Below are positions 10,478-21,312 of a stretch of DNA of 64,000 nucleotides, one piece after another. This DNA comes from Cherax quadricarinatus (taxonomy: Eukaryota; Arthropoda; Malacostraca; Decapoda; Parastacidae). Both the position numbers and the translations under genes were made by a program. Position 1 is the first letter of the stretch. Every line of letters starts with the position of its first letter. The notes under the pieces were generated by a model. The model worked only from the letters and a program-made list of their open reading frames with translations, ran no database searches and was not told the origin of the DNA. Location of the stretch: contig NC_091382.1 of assembly GCF_038502225.1 (NCBI RefSeq), positions 12,447,878-12,511,877 of the forward strand, written 5' to 3'.

Positions 10478-12355
10478 AGAGTGGTGTTGTTGGAGGGTGA
10501 GTGGTGTTGTTGGAGGGTGAGTGAGTGGTGTTGTTGGAGGGTGAGTGGTGGTGTTGGAGGGTGAATGTTGTTGGAGGGTGAGTGTTGTTGGAAGGTGAGT
10601 GTTGGAGGGTGAATGTTGTTGGAGGGTGAGTGTTGGAGGGTGTGTTGTTGGAGGGTGAATGTTGTTGTTGGAGGGTGAGTGTTGCTGTTGGAGGGTGGGT
10701 GTTGCTGTTGGAGGGTGAGTGTTGTTGTTGGAGGGTGAATGTTGGAGGGTGAGTGTTGTTGGAGGGTAAATGTTGGAGGGTGAGTGTTGTTGCTGGAGGG
10801 TGAGTGTTGTTGTTGGAGGGTGAGTGTTGTTGTTGGAGGGTGAGTGGTGCTGTTGGAGGGTGAATGTTGTTGTTGGAGGGTGAATGTTGTTGTTGGAGGG
10901 TGAGTGTTGCTGTTGGAGGGTGAATGTTGTAGTTGGAGGGTGAGTGTTGTTGTTGGAGGGTGAGTGTTGTTGTTGGAGGGTGAGTGTTGCTGTTGGAGGG
11001 CGAATGTTGTTGTTGGAGGGTGAATGTTGTTGTTGGAGGGTGAGTGTTGTTGGAGGGTGAGTGTTGTTGTTGGAGGGTGAGTGTTGTTGGAGGGTGAGTG
11101 TGTTGTTGGAGGGTGAGTGTGTTGTTGGAGGGTGAGTGTGTTGTTGGAGGGTGAGTGTTGTTGCTGGAGGGTGAGTGTTGTTGCTGGAGGGTGAGTGTTG
11201 TTGCTGGAGGGTGAGTGTTGTTGGAAGGTGAGTGTTGTTGGAAGGTGAGTGTTGTTGGAGGGTGAGTGTTGTTGGAGGGTGAGTGTTGTTGTTGGAGGGT
11301 GAATGTTGTTGGAGGGTGAGTGTTGTTGTTATAGGGTGAGTGAGTGTTGTTGGAGGGTGAGTGTTGTTGTTGGAGGGTGAGTGTTGTTGTTGGAGGGTGA
11401 GTGTTGTTGGAGGGTGAGTGTTGCTGTTGGAGGGTGAATGTTGTTGGAGGGTGAATGTTGTTGTTGGAGGGTGAATGTTGTTGTTGGAGGGTGAGTGTTG
11501 CTGTTGGAGGGTGAATGTTGTTGTTGGAGGGTGAGTGGTGGTGTTGGAGGGTGAATGTTGTTGGAGGGTGTGTTGTTGTTGGAGGGTGAGTGAGTGTTGG
11601 AGGGTGAATGTTGTTGGAGGGTGAGTGTTATTGCTGGAGGGTGTGTGTGTTGTTGCTGGAGGGTGAGTGTTGTTGGAGGGTGAATGTTGTTGGAGGGTGA
11701 GTGAGTGTGTTGTTGCTGGAGGGCGAGTGTTGTTGGAGGGCGAGTGTTGTTGGAGGGTGAGTGTTGTTGCTGGAGGGTCAGTGAGTGTTGTTGGAGGGTG
11801 AGTGAGTGTTGTTGGAGGGTGAGTGTTGTTTTAGGGTGAGTGTTGTTGGAGGGTGAATGTTGCTGGAAGGTGAGTGTTGTTGGAAGGTGAGTGTTGTTGG
11901 AGGGTGAATGTTGTTGGAGGGTGAGTGTTGTTGGTAAGTGTTGTTGGAGGGTGAATGTTGTTGGAGGGTGAGTGTTGCTGTTGGAGGGTGAATGTTGTTG
12001 GAGGGTGAGTTGTTGGAGGGTGAGTGTTGTTGTTGGAGGGTGAATGTTGTTGGAGGGTGAGTGAGTGTTGTTGGAGGGTGAATGTTGTTGGAGGGTGAGT
12101 GTTGCTGTTGGAGGGTGAGTTGTTGGAGGGTGAGTGTTGTTGGAGGGTGAGTGTTGTTGTTGGAGGGTGAGTGTTGTTGTTGGAGGGTGAATGTTGTTGG
12201 AGGGTGAGTGTTGTTGCTGGAGGGTGAGTGAGTGTTGTTGGAGGGTGAATGAGTGTTGTTGGAGGGTGAATGAGTGTTGTTGGAGGGTGAATGAGTGTTG
12301 TTGTGAGGGCGAGTGCTGGTGTTGAGGGGTGTGTTGGTGGTGAGGAAGGTGAGTG
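10478..12355. repeat. 1.9-kb minisatellite, unit TGTTGTTGGAGGGTGAG and variants
   Basis: Over a hundred units of 12-24 bp are built from GTTG, TTGGAGGGTGA and GTGAGT blocks. Units differ in the number of GTT triplets and in GAGTG versus GAATG. The proline/threonine-rich ORF on the other strand is a by-product of the repeat. Confidence 0.95.
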
Positions 12356-13440
12356 AGTGTTATATGTACTTGCCAATTTGTGGTTGCAGGGGTTGATTCA
12401 CAGCTCCTGGCCCTGTCTCTTCACTGGTCACTACCAGGTCACTCTCCCTCCTCCATGAGCTATATCATATCTCTTCTTAAAGCTCTGTATGGATCCTGCT
12501 TCTACTATATCACTCTCCAGACTATTCCACTTCCTGACAACTCTATGACTGAAGAAATACTTCCTAACATCCCTGGAACTCATCAGAGTCTTCAACTTCC
12601 AACTGTGACCCTATGTTGCTCTGTCCCATGAAACATCCTGTCCCCATCCACCTTGTCCATTGCCGTTATGTGACCCCCCTTCCCCCATCACTCCTCTCCT
12701 CCAGTGTTGTCAGGTTGATTTCCCTCAACACCTCATACCTGGAGTTTACCTGGAGAGAGTTCCGGGGATCAACGCCCCTGTCTTGTGAACTTTTGCACTT
12801 CCTCTAATTTCTTGATGTGTTTGACCGGGTGTGGGTTCCATGCTGGTGCTGCGTACTCTAATATGAGCCTGACATACACTGTCCAGTGTTGCGCATGACT
12901 CCTTACTTAGATGTCAAAACGCTATTCTTAGGTTTGCCAGGCGCCCATATGCTGCAGTAGTTATTTTGTTGATGTGCACCTCAGGAGATGTGCTCAGTAT
13001 GATGTTCACCTCGAGATCCTTTTCCTTAAGTGAGGTTTCCAGTCTTTGACCCCTGAGCATGTGCTCCATCTGCAGTCTTCTGTGACCTTCCCCAATCTTC
13101 ATGACTTTGTACTTGGTCCCCTCAAGGAAGGTTCCTTGATGTTGGTGAGGGGCTCTTGATTTAGGGAATTGGATCTGTGCTCCAGTTCCCCGAATTAAGC
13201 CTGAATGCCTTCCACATCCCCCCCCCCCCAGGCGCTGTATAATCCTCCGGGTTTAGCGCTTCCCCCTTGATTATAATAATAATAATAATAATTTGTACTT
13301 GGTGTGGTTAAACTCCAGGAGCCATTCGCTGGACCAGACTAACAGCCTGTCCACATTCCTCTGTAGTTATACCTGATCCTCATCCACTTGAATTCTCTGC
13401 ATTAGCTTCACATAGTCTGCTGCAAACAGGGACACCTCTG
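12356..13440 (-). mobile_element. CR1-like LINE fragment, RT palm to 3' end, split by SINE S2
   Basis: The minus strand near 13440-13305 encodes a FAAD version of the catalytic FADD motif and then WSSEWLLEFNHTKYKVM. After the SINE it continues with KIGEGHRRLQ and KITTAAYGRLANLRIAF. The 3' part (12960-12364) matches the minus-strand LINE segment at 34727-35380. The catalytic motif is damaged and frames are broken. Confidence 0.7.
13118..13291 (+). mobile_element. SINE-like element with (TAA)n tail, copy S2
   Basis: It is flanked by a perfect 12-bp duplication, TTTGTACTTGGT (13106-13117 and 13292-13303), which lies in the coding part of the CR1-like fragment. Head and tail are the same as in S1. 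Confidence 0.88.
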
Positions 13441-14027
<587 letters not shown>

Positions 14028-14030
14028 ATA

Positions 14031-15146
14031 CAGTGGAACCTCAAAAATCGAACTTAATCCATTCCAGGAGCTAGTTCTAAATTCGAAAAGTCTTAAATTC
14101 GAAGCAATATTTCCCTTAAGAAATAATAGAAATACAATTAATCCATTCCAGAAACCCAAAAATATTCACACAAAAAATACATTTTATAGAGATTAATTAC
14201 AGTTTTACATACAACAAATACTATAGTTTTTAATTATGTATAGTAATACATATAAAATAACATTTTTACTTACCTTTATTGAAGATTGGTGATGGCATCT
14301 GGAAGATAGGGAGGAGGAGAGAGGGAGTTGGGGTTAGTGTTTGGAAGGAGAATCCCCCTCCATGAGGACTTCAGGTAAAGCCCTCTCTGGGGTTACTTCC
14401 CTTCTCTGTCTTTTAATGCCACTAGGACCAGCTTGAGAGTCACTGGACCCTTGTCTCATAAAATAACTGTCCACAGTCCTCTGTTTCTGGTGCCTCTTTA
14501 ACATTTCCCTAAAATGGGACATGGTCTGTCACTGAACTTGTTGCAGAGATGGCTTGTTTCAGCTTGCTCAGGGTGGTACTTCTGCACAAACATTTGGACA
14601 TCATTCCACTTGGCACAAATCTCCTTAATCTTTGAAGAAGGCACCTCATCCACTCCATATATTAACACCTTTCACAACATCAGCTTCCTTGATTTGTTCT
14701 TTCTTTGACAGGATAGAGCCGATGGTCGACTTGTTTTTCTCATACATCCTGGCAAGCTCAACAAGTCTCACACCACTCTCATACTTCTGTATTATTTCCT
14801 TCTTTACATCTATGGTGTTTCTCACTTTCTTTACCACAGGGGTATCACTAGTAAGTTTCTTTGGGCCCATGGCAGCTTATTTCACAGTCCCACAAGCACT
14901 AAACACAATGAAACAATCGTAAAATGCGTGAATGAGAGCGCAGGTTAGTGTTCACTCAAGCATAAACAAAGCTAGACTGCTCACGGCGCCTGTGCGGGGA
15001 CGCGGACAGAGCGGGCTGGCAGACAGGTCCCGTACCCGGCGGTCCGAAAATAGGGGTGCGTTCGATAATAGGGACACGGTCCGAAAAAATGGTCCTATTT
15101 TCGAAACGTTCGATATGTGATACGTTCGATTTTTGAGGTTCCACTG
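14031..15146 (-). mobile_element. Tigger/pogo-like non-autonomous DNA transposon, Tigger-1
   Basis: The terminal inverted repeat CAGTGGAACCTCAAAAATCG (23 bp in total, perfect) is present at both ends, with TA on both flanks, as pogo/Tigger elements duplicate TA. The minus strand encodes the N-terminal CENP-B-like helix-turn-helix (14870-14646: MGPKK, KKEIIQKYESGVRLVELAR). It then jumps to a C-terminal transposase tail (about 14640-14334: FVQKYHPEQAETS, FMRQGSSDSQAGPSG). The second DNA-binding domain and the whole DDE catalytic core are missing, so the copy needs a transposase in trans. Confidence 0.85.
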
Positions 15147-15152
15147 TATATA

Positions 15153-15306
15153 TATGCAAAACAACCACTGTGAAAGAATAGAGAAATTCCAAGCACTTTC
15201 ATGACTACTCACATTGTCAAGGAACATTGTTCCTTGATAATGTGAGTAGTCACGAAAGCGCTTGGGATTTCTCTATTCTTTCACAGTACAGTAGTTGTTT
15301 TGCATA
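15153..15306. repeat. Fold-back inverted repeat, ~75-bp arms
   Basis: The arms run outward from GGAACATTGTTCC at about 15221-15233. The left arm starts ATGCAAAACAAC and the right arm ends GTTGTTTTGCAT, with few mismatches. It lies right after Tigger-1 and has no coding content. Confidence 0.85.
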
Positions 15307-15421
15307 TTCTGAAATCACCTGTTTACTGTGATCTTATTGCATGCATGCATGCAATATATTATATATAATTTATTTATTTGTTTATATAATAAAAAACAGC
15401 ACCAACCCTAGGACTGACTCT

Positions 15422-15543
15422 TGTGGTGTGAGTGTTGGGAAGGGTGAGAGTGAGTGTTGGGAAGGGTGTGAGTGAGTGTTGGGAAGGGTGAGAGTGAGTG
15501 TTGGGTAAGGTGTGAGTGAGTCTGTGAGTGTTGGGTAAGGTAC
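15422..15543. repeat. Minisatellite, GTGAGTGTTGGGAAGG units
   Basis: Five to six units of about 22-26 bp alternate GAGAGTGAGTGTTGGG and GTGTGAGTGAGTGTTGGG. It is distinct from, but similar in character to, the large array at 10478-12355. Confidence 0.85.
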
Positions 15544-15559
15544 TCACCTAATTGTACTC

Positions 15560-15962
15560 TTTCTTTCTTTCTTTCTTTCAACACACCGGCCATATCCCAC
15601 CAAGGCAGGGTGGCCCAAAAAGAAAAACGAAAGTTTCTCTTTTAAATTTAGTAATTTATACGAGAGAAGGGGTTACTTGCCCCTTGCTCCCGGCATTTTA
15701 GTCGCCTCTTACAACACGCATGGCTTACGGAGGAAGAATTCTGTTCCACTTCCCCATGGAGATGAGAGGAAATAAACAAGAACAAGAACTAGAAAGAAAA
15801 TAGAAGAATACCCAGAGGGGTGTGTGTATATATATGCTTGTACATGTATATGTAGTGTGACCTAAGTGGAAGTAGAAGTAGCAAGACATACCTGAAATCG
15901 TGCATATTTATGAGACAGATAAAAGACACCAGCAATCCTACCATCATGTAAAACAATTACAA
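15560..15962 (-). mobile_element. RTE-derived short element, 5'-truncated
   Basis: The minus strand ends in the RTE 3' hairpin region (CACCCTGCCTTGGTGGG) and carries the RTE 5' UTR block with AGGCGACTAAAATGCCGGGAG. It has no ORF between them. It stops short of the 5' end, inside the predicted P4 helix. Confidence 0.75.
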
Positions 15963-15972
15963 TTACTCACCA

Positions 15973-16230
15973 TTATAATTGTGGCTGCAGGGTGACTAAG
16001 TCATATTGGTTGTTGAAGATTGGTTTATAAAACATCTCATGGTGAGAGACAGCACCATTGCTGCTGTCTGCTGATGACAACTCCTCACATTTGTCTTCTT
16101 GAGACATTACCCTCCCTTCCACTAGTGTGACCTTGACAACCCTGCACTGTCTTCTACTCACATCAGTTTGACCTCCACCACCATCTTCCACTTCCACTAT
16201 CCTCTACCTCCACCTGTGCTTGTGTCTGCT
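15973..16230 (-). other. Possible host exon, unassigned
   Basis: A 74-codon minus-strand ORF (16197-15973) is followed at once by a good donor-like GTGAGT (complement of 15967-15972). The peptide is not repetitive and matches no family I recognise, and it stops just before the donor. It could be a first exon of a divergent gene or chance. This is a weak call. Confidence 0.2.
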
Positions 16231-16436
16231 GCTCTGGATGGCTACCAGTACATATTACATAACACATTAGGGAATTCTGAATTATATTTTTTCTTCACCT
16301 TTTCAGTCAAGTTTATTTTTTTTTTTAGATAACTGTTTGGTGCATGTGTAGAAACTTTGTATTTATTTGATAAAGATAATCAAGGTATGTACAGGAACTG
16401 ACAGTCTCAGAATGAATTCCAGTGTTTTGTTATATA

Positions 16437-16639
16437 CAGTGGACCCTCGGTTTACGATATTATTTCATTCCAGAAGTATGTTCAGGTGCCATTACTGAAC
16501 GAATTTGTTCCCATAAGGAATATTGTGAATTAGATTAGTCCATTTCAGACCCCCAAACATACACGTACAAACGCACTTACATAAATACACTTACATAATT
16601 GGTCGCATTGGGAGCTGATCGTAAAGTGGGGGTCCACTG
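16437..16639. mobile_element. 203-bp pogo-type MITE, copy A
   Basis: The TIR CAGTGGACCC..G is present at both ends, flanked by TA. The interior includes ACATAAATACACTTACATAA. It has the same length, to the base, as the copies at 31360-31562 and 46905-47107. Confidence 0.88.
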
Positions 16640-17514
16640 TATTTGCTTTATGTGCAATGGTCAGGAAAGTATCCAACACACAAAGCAATGGAGACGTGTA
16701 ATATGTCAGGTAAATTAAGGAGATATCAACTGAATGCTGGACCAAGGCAAGATATTTGGCGACTTGTGCACCTGACTTTATGATGACTTTTTTTGTGCTT
16801 TATGGCTTGTATCATTGAGAAATTTTTATTATTTTTTCAGTGAACTAAATGAAAATCGTGCCATGTGATTTTGCATTATAATTTCTTATCTTTTTCTTGT
16901 TTTGTTTTGCGAAGATGGGCAGTCCTTTAGTTTAGCCTTACGTATGCGAGGGAATTTTGATTGTACTGGTCAGGCCTTAGCCTCTGTGGTTTATGGTAGG
17001 GATTTTACAGTAGTCATTCCTACAACTTCATGAGCTTCCTTAATCATATGTTTTAATTATGAAATGTTTTTATTAATGGGCAATCAGCAAACATTTAATT
17101 ATCCATTTTTTTTGCTCTGGATTTCCCATGCCAATTTTTTTTCTAGTTGTTATTTATGAATGTCATTATCATCCAGACATATTACAGATACATGATTTCT
17201 GAAACAAAATTTGTTAGACTTTTTGTTCCTCTGATTTCTAGTTTGGCTAGACTGTCAGGAATGTAACATCTAGAGAATTTGTAGGAATGACTGTACCAGT
17301 TGTAATACAGATGCTGTCTGAAGTTTTCATCAGGTGTTGGTCAGTTGCTTTATCATTCTTGTGGTGTTTTGCTTTCTACATTTTCTCTGTACCCTGCTTC
17401 TATAGTCTTTGCCTTTCTTTGGCAGTGTGCTCCCTTTTTTAATTCATTTTTGAATGCCCCCATTGGTTTGACATTTTTTTTTAATTATAATTATGCATAT
17501 ATCCTAATTTCCAG

Positions 17515-17595
17515 ATCATTATGACCAAGCTAATGGAATGGTTAACTGGGGCTGTGCTTATACTTGGTCCCTGGTCAGCAGTTGTCACCAACACA
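17515..17595 (+). CDS. DPM3: DPM3, coding exon 1 (CDS 17521-17595): dolichol-phosphate mannosyltransferase subunit 3, N-terminal part
   Basis: DPM3 is the small ER-membrane subunit that tethers the catalytic DPM1 to the membrane with DPM2. The complex makes dolichol-phosphate mannose for N-glycans, GPI anchors and O-mannosylation. The exon follows a splice acceptor (CTAATTTCCAG, ending at 17514). ATG 17521 begins MTKLMEWLTG, like the conserved MTKL start of the family. 25 codons end at a GTATGT donor (17596) in phase 0. Joined to 27321-27527 they give 93 residues, close to the 92 of human DPM3. Transmembrane segment 1 is about residues 6-24. A 5' UTR exon must exist upstream but was not located. 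The intron carries a nearly full-length RTE LINE in the same orientation. Confidence 0.9.
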
Positions 17596-17724
17596 GTATG
17601 TAACATGTCAAGCATTTTTTTTTCTGGTAGAAGTATATAATGACAAATTTGTGTAGTAATGTTTAAGATAGGTTCCCCAATGTTTTTATATCACATACCA
17701 TAGGTATGTGATATCACATACATA

Positions 17725-17829
17725 GGTAGTAGGTTGGTAGACAGCAACCACCCAGGGAAGTACTACCGTCCTGCCAGATGACTGTGAAACAGAAACCTGT
17801 AACTGTTTTGCATGATGGTAGGATTGCTG
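17725..17829 (+). ncRNA. Candidate HDV-like self-cleaving ribozyme at the RTE 5' end
   Basis: Helices are in HDV order. P1 is GGTAGTA (17725-17731) with TACTACC (17761-17767). P2 is CAGCAA (17742-17747) with TTGCTG (17824-17829), making the pseudoknot. P4 is TGTGAAACAG with CTGTTTTGCA. P3, between P2 and the 3' strand of P1, is weak (2 bp in the consensus). HDV-like ribozymes are known at 5' ends of R2 and RTE LINEs; the assignment here is an inference from base pairing and junction position. Other copies: 43778-43882, 44539-44643, 34186-34290 (-). Confidence 0.4.
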
Positions 17830-18152
17830 GTTTCTTTTTCTGTCTCATAAACACGCTAGATAACAGGGATATCTTGCTACTCCTACTAACACTTTGGTCA
17901 CACTTCACAGATGCGCACATGCATATATATATACATACATCTAGGTTTTTCTCCTTTTTCTAAATAGTTCTTGTTCTTCTTTATTTCTTCTATTGTCCAT
18001 GGGGAAGTGGAAAAGAATCTTTCCTCCGTAAGCCATGCGTGTCGTATGAGGCGACTAAAATGCCGGGAGCAATGGGCTAGTAACCCCTTCTCCTGTAGAC
18101 ACTTACTAAAAAAGAGAAGAAGAAAAACTTTATAAAACTGGGATGCTTAAAT

Positions 18153-21059
18153 GTGCGTGGATGTAGTGCGGATGACAAGAAACAGATGATTGCTGATGTT
18201 ATGAATGAAAAGAAGTTGGATGTCCTGGCCCTAAGCGAAACAAAGCTGAAGGGGGTAGGAGAGTTTCAGTGGGGGGAAATAAATGGGATTAAATCTGGAG
18301 TATCTGAGAGAGTTAGAGCAAAGGAAGGGGTAGCAGTAATGTTAAATGATCAGTTATGGAAGGAGAAAAGAGAATATGAATGTGTAAATTCAAGAATTAT
18401 GTGGATTAAAGTAAAGGTTGGATGTGAGAAGTGGGTCATAATAAGCGTGTATGCACCTGGAGAAGAGAGGAATGCAGAGGAGAGAGAGAGATTTTGGGAG
18501 ATGTTAAGTGAATGTATAGGAGCCTTTGAACCAAGTGAGAGAGTAATTGTGGTAGGGGACCTGAATGCTAAAGTAGGAGAAACTTTTAGAGAGGGTGTGG
18601 TAGGTAAGTTTGGGGTGCCAGGTGTAAATGATAATGGGAGCCCTTTGATTGAACTTTGTATAGAAAGGGGTTTAGTTATAGGTAATACATATTTTAAGAA
18701 AAAGAGGATAAATAAGTATACAAGATATGATGTAGGGCGAAATGACAGTAGTTTGTTGGATTATGTATTGGTAGATAAAAGACTGTTGAGTAGACTTCAG
18801 GATGTACATGTTTATAGAGGGGCCACAGATATATCAGATCACTTTCTAGTTGTAGCTACACTGAGAGTAAAAGGTAGATGGGATACAAGGAGAATAGAAG
18901 CATCAGGGAAGAGAGAGGTGAAGGTTTATAAACTAAAAGAGGAGGCAGTTAGGGTAAGATATAAACAGCTATTGGAGGATAGATGGGCTAATGAGAGCAT
19001 AGGCAATGGGGTCGAAGAGGTATGGGGTAGGTTTAAAAATGTAGTGTTGGAGTGTTCAGCAGAAGTTTGTGGTTACAGGAATGTGGGTGCGGGAGGGAAG
19101 AGGAGCGATTGGTGGAATGATGATGTAAAGAGAGTAGTAAGGGAGAAAAAGTTAGCATATGAGAAGTTTTTACAAAGTAGAAGTGATGCAAGGAGGGAAG
19201 AGTATATGGAGAAAAAGAGAGAGGTTAAGAGAGTGGTGAAGCAATGTAAAAAGAGAGCAAATGAGAGAGTGGGTGAGATGTTATCAACAAATTTTGTTGA
19301 AAATAAGAAAAAGTTTTGGAGTGAGATTAACAAGTTAAGAAAGCCTAGAGAACAAATGGATTTGTCAGTTAAAAATAGGAGAGGAGAGTTATTAAATGGA
19401 GAGTTAGAGGTATTGGGAAGATGGAGGGAATATTTTGAGGAATTGTTAAATGTTGATGAAGATAGGGAAGCTGTGATTTCGTGTATAGGGCAAGGAGGAA
19501 TAACATCTTGTAGGAGTGAGGAAGAGCCAGTTGTGAGTGTGGGGGAAGTTCGTGAGGCAGTAGGTAAAATGAAAGGGGGTAAGGCAGCCGGGATTGATGG
19601 GATAAAGATAGAAATGTTAAAAGCAGGTGGGGATATAGTTTTGGAGTGGTTGGTGCAATTATTTAATAAATGTATGGAAGAGGGTAAGGTACCTAGGGAT
19701 TGGCAGAGAGCATGCATAGTTCCTTTGTATAAAGGCAAAGGGGATAAAAGAGAGTGCAAAAATTATAGGGGGATAAGTCTGCTGAGTATACCTGGTAAAG
19801 TGTATGGTAGAGTTATTATTGAAAGAATTAAGAGTAAGACGGAGAATAGGATAGCAGATGAACAAGGAGGCTTTAGGAAAGGTAGGGGGTGTGTGGACCA
19901 GGTGTTTACAGTGAAACATATAAGTGAACAGTATTTAGATAAGGCTAAAGAGGTCTTTGTGGCATTTATGGATTTGGAAAAGGCGTATGACAGGGTGGAT
20001 AGGGGGGCAATGTGGCAGATGTTGCAAGTGTATGGTGTAGGAGGTAGGTTACTGAAAGCAGTGAAGAGTTTTTACGAGGATAGTGAGGCTCAAGTTAGAG
20101 TATGTAGGAAAGAGGGAAATTATTTCCCAGTAAAAGTAGGCCTTGGACAAGGATGTGTGATGTCACCGTGGTTGTTTAATATATTTATAGATGGGGTTGT
20201 AAGAGAAGTAAATGCGAGGGTCTTGACAAGAGGTGTGGAGTTAAAAGATAAAGAATCACACACAAAGTGGGAGTTGTCACAGCTGCTCTTTGCTGATGAC
20301 ACTGTGCTCTTGGGAGATTCTGAAGAGAAGTTGCAGAGATTGGTGGATGAATTTGGTAGGGTGTGCAAAAGAAGAAAATTAAAGGTGAATACAGGAAAGA
20401 GTAAGGTTATGAGGATAACAAAAAGATTAGGTGATGAAAGATTGAATATCAGATTGGAGGGAGAGAGTATGGAGGAGGTGAATGTATTCAGATATTTGGG
20501 AGTGGACGTGTCAGCGGATGGGTCTATGAAAGATGAGGTGAATCATAGAATTGATGAGGGAAAAAGAGTGAGTGGTGCACTTAGGAGTCTGTGGAGACAA
20601 AGAACTTTGTCCTTGGAGGCAAAGAGGGGAATGTATGAGAGTATAGTTTTACCAACGCTCTTATATGGGTGTGAAGCATGGGTGATGAATGTTGCAGCGA
20701 GGAGAAGGCTGGAGGCAGTGGAGATGTCATGTCTGAGGGCAATGTGTGGTGTGAATATAATGCAGAGAATTCGTAGTTTGGAAGTTAGGAGGAGGTGCGG
20801 GATTACCAAAACTGTGGTCCAGAGGGCTGAGGAAGGGTTGTTGAGGTGGTTCGGACATGTAGAGAGAATGGAGCGAAACAGAATGACTTCAAGAGTGTAT
20901 CAGTCTGTAGTGGAAGGAAGGCGGGGTAGGGGTCGGCCTAGGAAAGGTTGGAGAGAGGGGGTAAAGGAGGTTTTGTGTGCGAGGGGCTTGGACTTCCAGC
21001 AGGTATGCATGAGCGTGTTTGATAGGAGTGAATGGAGACAAATGGTTTTTAATACTTGA
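18153..21059 (+). CDS. RTE-clade endonuclease-reverse transcriptase polyprotein
   Basis: The single ORF of about 968 residues drives target-primed reverse transcription of its LINE. An EN domain occupies roughly residues 1-240, with LALSETKL near the start, VVVGDLNAK, and ISDHFLVV as the catalytic His block. The RT domain follows: GKAAGIDGIK, VPLYKGKGDKRECKNYRGIS, AFMDLEKAYDRV, and the catalytic FADD at about residues 713-716. The C-terminal thumb and tail carry LYGCEAWV and RWFGHVERM, then a basic GRRGRGRPRKGW. One residue is odd: the RT motif reads GLGQGC where sister copies read GLRQGC. The start is uncertain: 18153 is GTG, and a 2-bp insertion just upstream relative to copy 2 shifts the leader frame. 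No internal stops, so possibly competent apart from the Arg-to-Gly change. Confidence 0.9.
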   Translation: MRGCSADDKKQMIADVMNEKKLDVLALSETKLKGVGEFQWGEINGIKSGVSERVRAKEGVAVMLNDQLWKEKREYECVNSRIMWIKVKVGCEKWVIISVYAPGEERNAEERERFWEMLSECIGAFEPSERVIVVGDLNAKVGETFREGVVGKFGVPGVNDNGSPLIELCIERGLVIGNTYFKKKRINKYTRYDVGRNDSSLLDYVLVDKRLLSRLQDVHVYRGATDISDHFLVVATLRVKGRWDTRRIEASGKREVKVYKLKEEAVRVRYKQLLEDRWANESIGNGVEEVWGRFKNVVLECSAEVCGYRNVGAGGKRSDWWNDDVKRVVREKKLAYEKFLQSRSDARREEYMEKKREVKRVVKQCKKRANERVGEMLSTNFVENKKKFWSEINKLRKPREQMDLSVKNRRGELLNGELEVLGRWREYFEELLNVDEDREAVISCIGQGGITSCRSEEEPVVSVGEVREAVGKMKGGKAAGIDGIKIEMLKAGGDIVLEWLVQLFNKCMEEGKVPRDWQRACIVPLYKGKGDKRECKNYRGISLLSIPGKVYGRVIIERIKSKTENRIADEQGGFRKGRGCVDQVFTVKHISEQYLDKAKEVFVAFMDLEKAYDRVDRGAMWQMLQVYGVGGRLLKAVKSFYEDSEAQVRVCRKEGNYFPVKVGLGQGCVMSPWLFNIFIDGVVREVNARVLTRGVELKDKESHTKWELSQLLFADDTVLLGDSEEKLQRLVDEFGRVCKRRKLKVNTGKSKVMRITKRLGDERLNIRLEGESMEEVNVFRYLGVDVSADGSMKDEVNHRIDEGKRVSGALRSLWRQRTLSLEAKRGMYESIVLPTLLYGCEAWVMNVAARRRLEAVEMSCLRAMCGVNIMQRIRSLEVRRRCGITKTVVQRAEEGLLRWFGHVERMERNRMTSRVYQSVVEGRRGRGRPRKGWREGVKEVLCARGLDFQQVCMSVFDRSEWRQMVFNT

Positions 21060-21312
21060 CGTGCTGTTGGAGTGTGAGCAAAGTAACATTTATGAAGGGG
21101 TTCAGGGAAACCGGCAGGCCGGACTTGAGTCCTGGAGATGGGAAGTACAGTGCCTGCACTCTGAAGGAGGGGTGTTAATGTTGCAGTTTAAAAACTGTAG
21201 TGTAAAGCACCCTTCTGGCAAGACAGTGATGGAGTGAATGATGGTGAAAGTTTTTCTTTTTCGGGCCACCCTGCCTTGGTGGGAATCGGCCAGTGTGATA
21301 ATAAAAAAAAAA

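Larger units (their letters stand above)
17725..21312 (+). mobile_element. RTE-clade LINE, nearly full-length, copy 1
   Basis: It runs from GGTAGTAGG (predicted P1 of a 5' ribozyme-like fold) through a ~410-bp 5' UTR, one EN-RT ORF, and a 3' UTR with the hairpin-forming CCACCCTGCCTTGGTGGG, ending in an A-rich tail (ATAATAAAAAAAA). It lies in the DPM3 intron in sense orientation. It is nearly identical to copies 2 (30496-34290, inverted) and 5 (41491-43168), so insertion was recent. No clear target duplication was found. Confidence 0.9.

Noticed and set aside
11831..12376. 181-codon proline/threonine-rich minus-strand ORF
   Set aside because: It is a translation of the minisatellite, open only because the unit lacks stops in that frame.
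19073..19919. Minus-strand ORFs antisense to the RTE polyprotein (also repeated at 32092-32980)
   Set aside because: They are mirror shadows of the LINE ORF that recur wherever the LINE does. The sense frame carries all the EN and RT motifs.
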